Shown: positions 34,447-47,462 of the stretch, piece by piece | Layout: the number at the start of each line of letters is the position of its first letter | Position numbering within the stretch: position 1 is the first letter of the stretch | Notes under the pieces: model-generated | What the model saw: only the letters and a program-made list of their open reading frames with translations | Told to the model about the DNA's origin: nothing | Database searches by the model: none | Program-made: the position numbers and the translations under genes | Source: Hofstenia miamia | Lineage: Eukaryota > Xenacoelomorpha > Acoela | Assembly (NCBI GenBank): GCA_004352715.1 | Contig: SCFE01000061.1 | Coordinates: 1,136,709-1,200,708, forward strand | DNA length: 64,000 nt | Direction of reading: 5' to 3'

Positions 34447-34962
34447 AAGCTACTTGAATTACGGCCAATCAAATAGCACGTGTTTAACTCGACTAAAATA
34501 TTTGGATTACAATTAGCGTCTCCATATATTTGGCAATCGGCATAACAAAGTGCCTTGTTGCCAGAATGAACGCGAACACCATCTAATTTATCAAGTGATT
34601 TGACGAGGAAATATTAATTGATACAAATTAAATGTCGATCAACATGATTGCATTATTTTGAAGATGTGCCGTCTTTTTTTAATTAAAAGTCCTCTTCTGC
34701 ACATATTCATTAATTTTAATCTGGTTGTGACTATGATATCTACATGTACTTGAGCCAAAAGAAACTCATCAAAAAGCATTTCCTCTTTAACAATTCAATA
34801 TTGACAAAATACATCACAATATGAAAGAAATCGTATCCATTTAAATAGTCAAAAACAGGTAATAATTAATTAGATCCAATTTTAGTTTCATTTTTGAAGT
34901 CCCAGGCCCGTTTCAAGCAAAAAGTTCTGTCCCGCTCTCGTCCCGGCTCGTCTGGACATACG

Positions 34963-36302
34963 TTAAGACAATTATATTAATACAAAAATTCCGAATATTT
35001 AATTGAATGCATCAGTGTAAAACCCAATAAATTACTATAACCAACATTTGGCCCAAGAGCCTAAAATTCTGGGCTTTCCATAGTTGCTGTTATGTGTACA
35101 TCTGCGTCGATGTATTTCATTTTGGAATGCTTTGGAAGCATTTCAAATGCTTAAATAACGAAAGAAATATATTGAATTTCGTATTTTATAAGGTTTTCTT
35201 CACTTTGCTAAAAGTTTTGAGAAAGTTTGAAAACTTTTAATTTGTTATAACTGAGGCTAAGTTATATAACAATTTTCAAGCTTCTATAATTTTTTAAGCA
35301 CAAAGTAAAATAGTTGTGCTTGTTTTCTATATTCACAGAAATATATTTTAAATTAACATCTTAAAATACTTTGGAAGAAATTACTTAAGTTATCTTTGAA
35401 TCATTCTATTAAAAGAAGGAATGTTACATAATTTCCAAACTTTTCTTATAAAATAAATCCAATTACGGAGATAGCACTTCCAGTACAGTAAAACGTAAAT
35501 CGCTACATAATTGTGTAAGGTTTTAATTATGTGATAGAATAACTTGTCAGTATGGTATTGGATAGTTACTCCTCGCAGAAAATTAAACCGATAACATTTG
35601 AGTTTTTAGAATAACTACCACTTTTATTAGCTACACACGAATTTTTGAGTGTAATCATTACATATAAAATGAAAGTTATTAACAAGTATTACAGAACACT
35701 GAATCGTATACTAATAGGTATGATATTTTAATAAGGGGATAAGTATAATTCAGTGAATATCTATATACCATTGTATTTCCTTGTGCGTGAAAATAACTCA
35801 GTGATAAAGCATCTGTTTCTGTAAAAGCTACCCTTAGTTTAGAGGATTAACATATGATATTAGACATTTAAACTAAACTAAATCAATTCAAATTTATAAT
35901 TGATAAATTGTCAATTCATAAAAGTCTGAACTCTTTTTTAAATTTAGTAAATCAGACACTGCGATTGAAATTAAATAATTTTTTAGTTCTTGTAGATTTT
36001 AAATAAAATAGGGAAAGTAATAAACTAATTAAACCATTAGAACTATTAAGTCACAAAATTCCGTTTCATAACATTTACGAAAATCTTATAATGGTTTGGA
36101 TATGGCAGGTCTGGGACGGTCCTGAATATTATCAGTTGCAACGGGACGGTTTATTGCTTATAGGGCCAGAGCAGGGCTTGAAATCACGGTCCGGCTACAA
36201 CTCTGTATCGCATAATATCCTAATGATTGAACATCTTGCCGTAAATGATTGAATTCATTATACAGCGCTCACAAAAACAAGAGCTGGCATACTAGAATGT
36301 GT
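34963..36302. other. Non-coding stretch with a hAT-like terminus at 36189-36205
   Basis: Ends near GTCCGGCTACAACTCTG, whose inverse CAGAGTTGTAGCCGGAC resembles the hAT left end CAGAGTTGGAAACGGAC at 32100 (13 of 17). GGGACGG words cluster just inside (36100-36170). It may be one end of a related hAT whose other end is lost or lies in the gap. Confidence 0.5.
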
Positions 36303-37302
36303 NNNNNNNNNNNNNNNNNNNNNNNNNNNNNNNNNNNNNNNNNNNNNNNNNNNNNNNNNNNNNNNNNNNNNNNNNNNNNNNNNNNNNNNNNNNNNNNNNN
36401 NNNNNNNNNNNNNNNNNNNNNNNNNNNNNNNNNNNNNNNNNNNNNNNNNNNNNNNNNNNNNNNNNNNNNNNNNNNNNNNNNNNNNNNNNNNNNNNNNNNN
36501 NNNNNNNNNNNNNNNNNNNNNNNNNNNNNNNNNNNNNNNNNNNNNNNNNNNNNNNNNNNNNNNNNNNNNNNNNNNNNNNNNNNNNNNNNNNNNNNNNNNN
36601 NNNNNNNNNNNNNNNNNNNNNNNNNNNNNNNNNNNNNNNNNNNNNNNNNNNNNNNNNNNNNNNNNNNNNNNNNNNNNNNNNNNNNNNNNNNNNNNNNNNN
36701 NNNNNNNNNNNNNNNNNNNNNNNNNNNNNNNNNNNNNNNNNNNNNNNNNNNNNNNNNNNNNNNNNNNNNNNNNNNNNNNNNNNNNNNNNNNNNNNNNNNN
36801 NNNNNNNNNNNNNNNNNNNNNNNNNNNNNNNNNNNNNNNNNNNNNNNNNNNNNNNNNNNNNNNNNNNNNNNNNNNNNNNNNNNNNNNNNNNNNNNNNNNN
36901 NNNNNNNNNNNNNNNNNNNNNNNNNNNNNNNNNNNNNNNNNNNNNNNNNNNNNNNNNNNNNNNNNNNNNNNNNNNNNNNNNNNNNNNNNNNNNNNNNNNN
37001 NNNNNNNNNNNNNNNNNNNNNNNNNNNNNNNNNNNNNNNNNNNNNNNNNNNNNNNNNNNNNNNNNNNNNNNNNNNNNNNNNNNNNNNNNNNNNNNNNNNN
37101 NNNNNNNNNNNNNNNNNNNNNNNNNNNNNNNNNNNNNNNNNNNNNNNNNNNNNNNNNNNNNNNNNNNNNNNNNNNNNNNNNNNNNNNNNNNNNNNNNNNN
37201 NNNNNNNNNNNNNNNNNNNNNNNNNNNNNNNNNNNNNNNNNNNNNNNNNNNNNNNNNNNNNNNNNNNNNNNNNNNNNNNNNNNNNNNNNNNNNNNNNNNN
37301 NN
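36303..37302. other. Assembly gap, exactly 1000 N
   Basis: Placeholder gap. Its right edge falls inside a LINE fragment, so more of that element may be hidden here. Confidence 0.99.
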
Positions 37303-37545
37303 TTAAATTTACCCATTTTTTCAAAAGTTTTGTTGAAAATAATTGCAATATCTTTCTTATTCTTATATATCTTATTATCGTACTTAATTTCTTTAACGTT
37401 CACAGATAAACCTTTAGTTTTTCCAATACTTTTATTCAAAAAATAGATTTATCCAACTGTTTGAAGTATAGTCTAGTCCTAGACTCAAAAGCGGATTTGT
37501 GATTAATTTCTAATAATGTAATGTCTAAATTTTCTGCGTACTTAT
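37303..37545 (-). mobile_element. LINE fragment, same family as 47463-49514
   Basis: On the minus strand it reads AFESRTRLYFKQLDKSI, KGLSVNVKEIKYDNKIYKNK and DIAIIFNKTFEKMGKF, the same series as 47700-47895 of the longer copy. It is closer to an open frame here (no stop between GLSVN and MGKF). Relative to that copy it lacks about 12 bases before the AFESRT segment. The gap truncates it toward the RT domain. Confidence 0.85.
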
Positions 37546-37649
37546 TTGACGTTACGAAGGTTGGAGAATAAAAAATTTGAAAATCTTCATTCTTAAATTA
37601 GACTTCCTGAAAAAATCGAATATTCAAATGTTAAAAATTTTCTAATATT

Positions 37650-38441
37650 CCAAGAAGAAAATTATAATTTAATTCTATTGCTGAATCTATACGAGTTTTT
37701 TAGCCATTATTTGATTTTAAAGTTACAACACTATTCAATTAACTCATTGCCAATCACTCTGCAGTTATAGCACATTCGAAATAATTACCAAAGTTCACAT
37801 GTAACAACACACTTATTGATAAAACATTAAATTAATGTATGTAATTTTAGGGATTTTTTAGCATAAAAAAATTAGTAGTAAAGCATTGCTTTTCGAAGGT
37901 ACTCCAGTTTGCAAAATTCGATTTGAGAATCAAATCGTCTTGAAAAATATTGCAAACTATCGTGGTTCCAAGTGTCCTATAAATTTTCAATATTCACTTA
38001 TAAAAATGCAAAACTATAACAATAATATTAAATTCAATTTTATTTTTTTGGTGTATTTTAATTATCTATTCTAGGATTCTGAATGTTGCCATGCAGATTT
38101 TCGACGGTAGAATATTGCTTAAAATATCTTGATTAATCCCTGAAGGTTACATTCCAGTGAATTAAAAACTAAAATTGGATAACTTTGGTCTTCTAGTTAG
38201 TTACAATTTTTCATCGGATATTATGTTTGGTAAGTTGTGAACGATTTGTCCTTCAATTGGATATAGAAGACTTAGACTTAGTCTTTTTATTTCGATTGGG
38301 TTTCGTCTCCTTCCACTTAATACCAGTACAGGAAATGTTCTGGTTACACATTTTCATATGATGTCACGTCACTACATTTAGCCTTGGATAGCACTGGCAA
38401 AAGGATGAATATTATTTGAAATCATCATCCTACCTTTTTCA

Positions 38442-38485
<44 letters not shown>
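37650..38485 (+). repeat. Second inverted repeat, left arm (about 0.83 kb)
   Basis: Matches the reverse complement of 43218-44022 from AAGAAGAAAATTATAA to CATTCATATATA. The inner end is (TA)n at 38445-38483. It contains a short conserved frame, GTPVCKIRFEN then KNIANYRGSKCPINFQYSL (37886-38074), present in the other arm with a stop after IRFEN. Confidence 0.9.
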
Positions 38486-38486
<1 letters not shown>

Positions 38487-39115
38487 CATATGTTGTGGTG
38501 TTATTAACGTTATTCTAACAGAAAACTGCCCTGAAATTCTTTGGAACAGAATATTAAAATTTTTATTAATGTTGTTTATAGCTATTGTCAACAAATACTG
38601 TATTTCTGTGTTACTTTAAGGAATGTAAAAATTAATATCAAGATATTTCAAATCTTAAGAAAATTTTAGGAAACAATTTGTGTCAATTATTACACATCAA
38701 AATTTAAAATGCATTATATGTATAAGAATGCCACTAAATCCCTGTATGAAGTACATGTTTTAAATGAAAATCAAACTAATTGATTTATTCAAAACTACTG
38801 TTATGCATGAGATATTAGAAAAGGCCATTTAAATCAAAAAGTTTTTTTCAGAAATAGCTGGTGTTAATGAGTATGTAGGATAATTGAATGTAAGAATTAG
38901 AAACTCGATTTAAAAGAAAATATATCGTCATGTTTAAAAATAGAAATTACAAAATTTCTATATTCAAAAGTCAATGTGTATGTTAATGTTAAACTATTGG
39001 GACTTTCGGTAATGTATATATCACCTATTGTACTTCATGTTTAAGAAGATATTAATCATCCTAACGAATAAAAAGACACAGCAAAACTTAAACAAAGATT
39101 TAAATTCTATTATGA

Positions 39116-39146
<31 letters not shown>

Positions 39147-39147
39147 G
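38486..39147. other. Non-coding stretch ending in (TA)n
   Basis: No gene seen; (TA)n at 39121-39147 borders the gap. Confidence 0.6.
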
Positions 39148-40147
39148 NNNNNNNNNNNNNNNNNNNNNNNNNNNNNNNNNNNNNNNNNNNNNNNNNNNNN
39201 NNNNNNNNNNNNNNNNNNNNNNNNNNNNNNNNNNNNNNNNNNNNNNNNNNNNNNNNNNNNNNNNNNNNNNNNNNNNNNNNNNNNNNNNNNNNNNNNNNNN
39301 NNNNNNNNNNNNNNNNNNNNNNNNNNNNNNNNNNNNNNNNNNNNNNNNNNNNNNNNNNNNNNNNNNNNNNNNNNNNNNNNNNNNNNNNNNNNNNNNNNNN
39401 NNNNNNNNNNNNNNNNNNNNNNNNNNNNNNNNNNNNNNNNNNNNNNNNNNNNNNNNNNNNNNNNNNNNNNNNNNNNNNNNNNNNNNNNNNNNNNNNNNNN
39501 NNNNNNNNNNNNNNNNNNNNNNNNNNNNNNNNNNNNNNNNNNNNNNNNNNNNNNNNNNNNNNNNNNNNNNNNNNNNNNNNNNNNNNNNNNNNNNNNNNNN
39601 NNNNNNNNNNNNNNNNNNNNNNNNNNNNNNNNNNNNNNNNNNNNNNNNNNNNNNNNNNNNNNNNNNNNNNNNNNNNNNNNNNNNNNNNNNNNNNNNNNNN
39701 NNNNNNNNNNNNNNNNNNNNNNNNNNNNNNNNNNNNNNNNNNNNNNNNNNNNNNNNNNNNNNNNNNNNNNNNNNNNNNNNNNNNNNNNNNNNNNNNNNNN
39801 NNNNNNNNNNNNNNNNNNNNNNNNNNNNNNNNNNNNNNNNNNNNNNNNNNNNNNNNNNNNNNNNNNNNNNNNNNNNNNNNNNNNNNNNNNNNNNNNNNNN
39901 NNNNNNNNNNNNNNNNNNNNNNNNNNNNNNNNNNNNNNNNNNNNNNNNNNNNNNNNNNNNNNNNNNNNNNNNNNNNNNNNNNNNNNNNNNNNNNNNNNNN
40001 NNNNNNNNNNNNNNNNNNNNNNNNNNNNNNNNNNNNNNNNNNNNNNNNNNNNNNNNNNNNNNNNNNNNNNNNNNNNNNNNNNNNNNNNNNNNNNNNNNNN
40101 NNNNNNNNNNNNNNNNNNNNNNNNNNNNNNNNNNNNNNNNNNNNNNN
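39148..40147. other. Assembly gap, exactly 1000 N, (TA)n on both sides
   Basis: Placeholder gap in a microsatellite. Confidence 0.99.
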
Positions 40148-40592
40148 ATATATATATATATATATATATCTGATTTTTTATACAATATTGAGATTAAAAT
40201 AAAATGTATAAATTGATTATGCATTCCAAAACTGCTTACTCAGATGCACCATCATCAACATAGATTTGATACTTCTTTCCGGCTTGGGGCTGAAATCCTT
40301 CAATGTGAATCAATTGCAGTTCTAAAAATTCCATTTCTAAGATATAGTATTAAAATATAATTCGGAATATTATGTAAATCACTAATTAAATTTGCATAGT
40401 GGTGTTGTATATATAGTTTTAATACAGCATTGAATTGTTGCAAAAAAGTTTTTAAAATATTTGCATTGTGTGGTTTGCATAAAGAGAACTAATATTCTGG
40501 AAGTAAATTGTTGGGAAAAGTATCTGCTCTTATTTGACAAGTGATATCTCATGAGTTTAGAGTTTTTGAAATTTTGATGATGTTTCTGTCAA

Positions 40593-40864
40593 GTGATATA
40601 ATTGATGACAGGGAACATTTTGACAAAACTAAATTGAGCAAATTAATTTTTTGACAAAGTTTTTATTTTTGTTTTCTAGGATTTGGGCAAAGTGATATAA
40701 TTGATGACAAGAAACGTTTTGACAAAATTAAATTGAGCATAATAATTTTTTGACAAAGTTTTTATTTTTGTTTTCTAGGCAAACAGATATAATTGATGAC
40801 AGGGAACATTTTGACAAAACTAAGTTGAGCAAATTAATTTTTTGATGAAGTTTTTTTTTTAGGT
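40593..40864 (+). repeat. Three tandem units of about 90-100 bp, each ending TTTTCTAGG-like
   Basis: GATATAATTGATGACA occurs at 40597, 40696 and 40788 (spacing 99 and 92). Each unit runs through GGGAACATTTTGACAAAA, AAATTGAGCAAATTAATTTT and a T-rich tract to TTTTCTAGG (units 1 and 2) or TTTTTTTTAGG (unit 3). The unit ends look like splice acceptors (pyrimidine tract then AG), but the sequence between them is not open in any frame. Confidence 0.85.
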
Positions 40865-41837
40865 ACACTGACATATTTGTTTCAGACAATATAGTTATGA
40901 CATGTTCATTGTAACAATGTTTTTAATTATGCAACACTCTGTATTAAGGAAAATAATTCATAGATATAAAACCCAACACTTGGGTATAACATTTAATATT
41001 TTGTATAGACATATATTTCAACATACATTAATATTAATCAAAGATATAGTATGCAAAGGATGCAATATAGATCTATATTCATCAATTTTGTATAATTTGT
41101 GCTAAAAGTATGCATTACACAATGGCTCTGAGTGAGGAAGTTAAGCATTATGCAATATTCAACCTGTAAAATAACAAATGTTTGAATCAGAGAGAAAATA
41201 ATACTCATTAAAAGCATAATGTCTTATTTTGGTAATAATGCAAAATAATTTTTTGGAAAAAATCAAAAACCACTTTATGCAAAAAACTCACAATTTCTAA
41301 TATTTAATAAACATACATGGTAAAACCCACATACGTGTTTAAGACAAGACAAAAATGTAATTTATTCTACACTTTGATTATAATGACCATATATATCATA
41401 CTATTAAATTTGTCTATTGTGTCAGTTTATCATCATTGTTGAGATGGGAATGCTTTAAGAAACAAATGTAATGTGTATTTACACATGTCACATGGTCACA
41501 TCTAAATTAATGGTTAATAAACAAGTTGTTATTAAAAATGAGATGACATTTACAATAAAAAACACATGACAATTACTTGTTTAAACAAATTCAATTAAAA
41601 ATTAACAAACAAATGATGTTTGTATTTATGATAAAGTCTATAATAAATTTAACATCAGACTGCAAATTTGCAGCAATTTCTTAATATAAAATTGATTCTG
41701 TTTTAAAAGAAATATCAGTAAAACTAACTAGTGATCATATTGCAAAAAGTGTTAAGAATCAAAACAATATCTGAGATTTAATTATAAAAATAGCTTACCA
41801 AAAAGTTTGAAATCTTTCAGAGTAGTTGTCTTTGTTT
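40865..41837. other. Non-coding stretch
   Basis: AT-rich; a 67-codon ORF at 40902-41105 has no recognisable content. Confidence 0.6.
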
Positions 41838-42080
41838 CATAAATGTGAAATTCCATTATGCTAGCTGTGTGTATTCATACATGGTGAAAGTTATATGCTT
41901 CATAGACAATGTCAATATAGTTTATCTATGGCCATTGTTCAACTGCCAGAATAAAAACAACTATAAACACAGTAAAATTCCATTATACCACTGTGTGTAC
42001 AATCTCTCTAGAGACAAAGTGAAATTTGTTATCTATTGTTCAAATGTTGAAAGTGTCCAATCATAAAGATTTATATCTCC
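41838..42080 (+). repeat. Two diverged tandem units of a repeat also at 46783-46925
   Basis: GTGAAATTCCATTATGCTAG (from about 41843) and GTAAAATTCCATTATACCAC (from about 41970) start two units, each followed by a GTGTGTA word and then AGACAA-GT. The related stretch at 46783 has TTTGAAATTCCACTATTCCA and CATAGACAAGGTCAACA. Non-coding; origin unknown. Confidence 0.6.
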
Positions 42081-42217
42081 AAAACATGAAATCCCTTTAC
42101 AATTAAATAACACTTTCAAATCATATAAAACTAGAATTTTTCACAATTTGGACTATTACTATAGTAAATTGGTCATTAATACAAAACATTTAAAAATAAC
42201 AAATAACTGAATTTATT

Positions 42218-43217
42218 NNNNNNNNNNNNNNNNNNNNNNNNNNNNNNNNNNNNNNNNNNNNNNNNNNNNNNNNNNNNNNNNNNNNNNNNNNNNNNNNNNN
42301 NNNNNNNNNNNNNNNNNNNNNNNNNNNNNNNNNNNNNNNNNNNNNNNNNNNNNNNNNNNNNNNNNNNNNNNNNNNNNNNNNNNNNNNNNNNNNNNNNNNN
42401 NNNNNNNNNNNNNNNNNNNNNNNNNNNNNNNNNNNNNNNNNNNNNNNNNNNNNNNNNNNNNNNNNNNNNNNNNNNNNNNNNNNNNNNNNNNNNNNNNNNN
42501 NNNNNNNNNNNNNNNNNNNNNNNNNNNNNNNNNNNNNNNNNNNNNNNNNNNNNNNNNNNNNNNNNNNNNNNNNNNNNNNNNNNNNNNNNNNNNNNNNNNN
42601 NNNNNNNNNNNNNNNNNNNNNNNNNNNNNNNNNNNNNNNNNNNNNNNNNNNNNNNNNNNNNNNNNNNNNNNNNNNNNNNNNNNNNNNNNNNNNNNNNNNN
42701 NNNNNNNNNNNNNNNNNNNNNNNNNNNNNNNNNNNNNNNNNNNNNNNNNNNNNNNNNNNNNNNNNNNNNNNNNNNNNNNNNNNNNNNNNNNNNNNNNNNN
42801 NNNNNNNNNNNNNNNNNNNNNNNNNNNNNNNNNNNNNNNNNNNNNNNNNNNNNNNNNNNNNNNNNNNNNNNNNNNNNNNNNNNNNNNNNNNNNNNNNNNN
42901 NNNNNNNNNNNNNNNNNNNNNNNNNNNNNNNNNNNNNNNNNNNNNNNNNNNNNNNNNNNNNNNNNNNNNNNNNNNNNNNNNNNNNNNNNNNNNNNNNNNN
43001 NNNNNNNNNNNNNNNNNNNNNNNNNNNNNNNNNNNNNNNNNNNNNNNNNNNNNNNNNNNNNNNNNNNNNNNNNNNNNNNNNNNNNNNNNNNNNNNNNNNN
43101 NNNNNNNNNNNNNNNNNNNNNNNNNNNNNNNNNNNNNNNNNNNNNNNNNNNNNNNNNNNNNNNNNNNNNNNNNNNNNNNNNNNNNNNNNNNNNNNNNNNN
43201 NNNNNNNNNNNNNNNNN
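42218..43217. other. Assembly gap, exactly 1000 N
   Basis: Placeholder gap; its right side is (TA)n at the start of the second inverted repeat's right arm. Confidence 0.99.
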
Positions 43218-44022
43218 ATATATATATATATATATATATGTATGAATGAAAAAGGTAGGATGATGATTTCAAAATAATATTCATCCTTTTGCCAGTGCTA
43301 AATGTAATGACATGACACCATGTAAAAATGTGTAACCAGAACATTTCCTGTAATGGTATTAAGTGGAAGGAGACGAAACCCAATCGAAATAAAGAGACTA
43401 AGTCTAATTCTTCTATATCCAATTGAAGGACAAATCGTTCACAACTTACCTAACATAATAAAATTGTAACTAACTAGGAGACCAAAGTTATCCAATTTCA
43501 GTTTTTAATTCAATGGAATGTAACCTTCAGGGATTAATCAAGATATTTTAATCAATATTCTACTGTCGAAAATCTGCATGGCAACATTCAGAATCCTAGA
43601 ATAGATATTTAAAATACACCAAAAAAATAAAATTGAATGTAATATTATTATGTTATAGTTTTGCATTTTTATAAGTGAATATTGAAAATTTATAGGACAC
43701 TTTGAACCACGATAATTTGCAATATTTTTCAAGACGGTTTAATTTTCAAATCGAATTTTGCAAATTGGAGTACCTCCGAAAAGCAATGCTTTACTACTAA
43801 TTTTTTTATGCTAAAAATCCCTAATATTACATACATTAATTTAATGTTTTATCAATAAGTGTGTTGTTACATGTGAACTTTGGTAATTATTTCGAATGTG
43901 CTATAACTGCAGAGTGATTGGCAATGAGTTAATTGAATAGTGTTGTAACTCTAAAATCAAATAATGGCTAAAAACCCGTATAGATTCAGCAATAGAATTG
44001 AATTATAATTTTCTTCTTGGGC
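43218..44022 (-). repeat. Second inverted repeat, right arm
   Basis: Reverse-complement partner of 37650-38485, about 95% alike, starting in (TA)n and ending at TTTTCTTCTT. Outside this point the two loci are unrelated, so the outer boundary is sharp. Confidence 0.9.
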
Positions 44023-47000
44023 AAAATGATATTTTTGTAATAAACGTTATTTGAGTATGATTAGTAAGAAAAAGATCGAGCTAACTAATTTGATATAATT
44101 TCTATGTTTTAGGTAATTCAAGGAAAAATATTAATCTAGAATGATGTAATATTAAAGTTGAGATCTTTGTAAAAATGCACAAACAAACATAAAAACAGCG
44201 TTTTCGCTACATTATTTCTAGATAGTTTGCAGCTGTAATATGGTCTTTAACTATGTTAGAACTATTGTTTATTACTAAGTATTCTTTGTTTGTTGCTATA
44301 ATGATGGCTTAATCTTAAAATTTAGAATGCAATTTTTTCTTTTATTAATTTCTCATACTTTTTTGCAATCTAGGAAATCTACCAGCCTCCTCCTACAATA
44401 ACATGTAGTTAGTTAAAATTATATAAAATAATAGTGATCTAAACCTGGTCCTTGCAAGTTTAAGTACTCAGAATTGAAAAAGACTAGTTAAAAGTTGAGT
44501 TTGTTGCAAAATAGATTAATACAAATTGTTTTGGTAGCATGTCATTGGCTAAGACAAAAAATTGCAAATTTCAATGAATAGTTTTTTTAGATTGGCAAAA
44601 CAGTAACAATGTTCACACTAAGTCATCATCTTTAAAATTGCTTCAATTGGAAATTAACTAATTAAAAGTATCTGAATAAAAATACTAGAAATTTTTTGGA
44701 ATAGAAATTTTATATTCTATGCAATAACCACAGTTTGTTTAGGAAGTTTTTTCATGCTATGTGCAAATAACTTAATTTTAGTGAAACATGAAATATTCTA
44801 AAATAAGTCTGATTAGCCTTGCTTAAGCATGAGGAAGAGTAGCCTATTTCACTGGTTGTTTGATTTTCTTGGCAAAAAATATTGATATTAAGCTTTATAT
44901 GTACTCTGCTTTTATTGAATGCAATTACATTCAGTGATATACCATTCAGTTATCTTTTTGATAGAGCTTGCTCTTTCCAACATAGAATACAAAATATATG
45001 TTGAACATAACTTCAAATTAAATAAAAAATTGTCTAGGGAAGCACATATGTACGTTGGATAATTCTTTGAAGAAAATCTAAGATGGTGTTTGCTTTGTCA
45101 GATATTATTCTGTAATAACTTAAATATTCTTCCATGCAATCATTTTTTCAAAATTTGAATGTGGGATCAATGCTTATAATATTTGCTAATCTGTCAGATA
45201 ATCAAAATATGTTTTACTATATTTCTTGCCAGAAGAGATGCATGGGAACCCTATTATGTTTGAGTGATGTTTTTGGTTACTATGCATTAATTATGATTAA
45301 ATTCTTTGTCAATAATATTAATGATTTTCAGTAAATAAACGAATTGTTTGTGTTCAATTGAATTGACATGATAGTATGGTATCATCCCCAACAATCTTAC
45401 AAAATTATTTTATATAATATTTTATGTCTGTTACTTGTTTAATTAATTATTTTAAAGCCAATAGTTTTCAGTAATGGCTCTTTATATATTAGTTAATTAA
45501 GCAGCTATTGACAAGCCTGGTTGTAATTGATTATTACACTTTACAAAATGAGTTTAAGTAGAGTTGTGCTGAGCCTTTAGTAAGCACCACATTAAGCTAT
45601 GGTACACGTAAGGAGAGCAATTGAGCTGGATACACTTCAATGGAAAGGGATTGTTGCAATTGTTGGTGACTTCGAAGAACAGCATTGGCAGATGCCCAAC
45701 TGCTGGAGACACTGTGAAGCTACTTCACCTAAATAGTGATGGTTCAAATTGTCTGTTAATAATAGTTAATAGGAATAGTTACTGATAAAGCGAAGCAGTA
45801 AGAAACCATTAGATCCCTACCTGCTTGTTCACCACACAATCAAATACAGAAATTTGCATAAATTGATGTCAAGCCTGGTAGGAGATGCTACATTAGTTTA
45901 TGATATTTATAATTCCCCAAATTTTAGCTACAGAATAAATATAGCTGCTGTTTGATCAATTGTATAAAGCACAGGAAAAATAAATATTTGAATGGCAGGT
46001 AGGGTTTGTGAATTTATATATATTGAAATAAATTATTTTTGTAAGGATCATTAACCTTTACATGCACACTTGTTGAATTTCTAATTGATTACCATTCTAT
46101 ATGCATAGATTCCAGTTTTTTGGTTTTTGTTAGAGTTAATCAATCCTCACCAATTACTAATACTAAGAAGGCCTTTAATAAAAGATTACTATGAAGAAGC
46201 AATGTTCTATTCTACATACTACTTTAATTGTTTATAATTCAAGCCTTGTGCCTGTAAGGCTTTGGAAGGTGTGACTACTCTGTGAGATTGTCTTGCTTGG
46301 CCTCATTGCAAATGCAAATATGGATATGGATTGTTAGAAATTAATAATTGAGCTGTCATGCAAGTTCTTTACTTGTCCAAAGTGAAGAGCTATTGGAAGA
46401 TACAGACGATAAAAAGACAACTAAGGTTTTCTATTTATGCTATATATACTTGAAGTGAAACATTAACATCCATAAAGGTGATATGAGCTCAAAATTTAGA
46501 CTTGATAACTGAAATAGTAACACTATTGAAACTTTGTTGAAACTTTTATAGTATGTTAAAATATTAACATCATTTATCATTTCCCAGAGGCCATGAATCA
46601 TTGAAATTGAGTCAGAACCAGATGTGTAGAAGGTGTTGTTACCTAAATAACATCAGAAATAGTTGTTCAATTATGTAAGTTAATTATTAAAATGCCATCA
46701 TTGATATCTTTTGTATGCAGCAGGTTCCTTAAGAATAGGTTAATTAGGTATCCCCTACATAAAGATAAAATATTACGATCAATTTGAAATTCCACTATTC
46801 CAGCTGTATTTACACATGTACACAAAGTTACACTTTTCATAGACAAGGTCAACAATGTAAAATTTTTATCTATATCCTTATCTATATTCTTCAAATGTAT
46901 CCAATTGTAGAGATTGTTATTCACCAAAATAATAAACAGTCTATCTTAAGCTACGTAAACATTGCATTTTAATAACTTTATAAATAATGACTATTAAATA

Positions 47001-47462
47001 TAAGATTTTGAAATCATATGATAGTAGAATTCAATCTATTAACAAAACACTTTGTTACAAATTTTGGAAAAATCTCAATTATTATCACAAGGTTTCTTAA
47101 TTTCGTTATTCCCAATGTATACACTTATGTAAATGACAATTTATTAATCACACATCGTGTACAAAAGATAAAGTGAAATGAATGCTTTTTCAAACAGTTT
47201 TCTTATTAAATTCAAAATACAATGTTCATCTTACAATAAGCAAGTAGGAAACTTGATTTGACCAGTTTTTGACAAGCTCAAGCACAAGCTGCATAAACTG
47301 TGCAAATAATGATTAAGTGCGAACAGTGATAAGCAAGGGTTGAAATCAAAACTTAAATGGTACTCACAGTATCTACTTTTATCAACAGATGTTAGTCAAA
47401 AGTGCAATTATTTTCTTTCACATTGATGATTTTTTATTATTTGATTCAATAACGGCGAAGCC
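44023..47462. other. Non-coding stretch
   Basis: A 45-codon ORF at 45599-45736 (MVHVRRAIELDTLQWKG...) has a less AT-biased composition but no recognised family. 46783-46925 carries a repeat unit related to 41838-42080. No gene seen. Confidence 0.5.

Larger units (their letters stand above)
32092..34962 (-). mobile_element. hAT element (hobo/Hermes type) with exact 8-bp target duplication
   Basis: GACATACG occurs at 32092-32099 and 34955-34962, directly outside a 2855-bp segment beginning CAGAGTTGG and ending CGTCTG (inverted, CAGACG). Size, 8-bp duplication, CAGA ends, an interior transposase on the minus strand and ends rich in CCCG/CGTCCC words all suit a hobo/Hermes-type hAT. The inverted repeats match only at the first four bases, which is weak. 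An alternative right end at 36205 has a better inverted match but no matching duplication. Confidence 0.75.

Noticed and set aside
40593-40864. CRISPR-like spacing of repeats
   Set aside because: Only three units, with similar sequence throughout and no distinct spacers, in a eukaryotic context.
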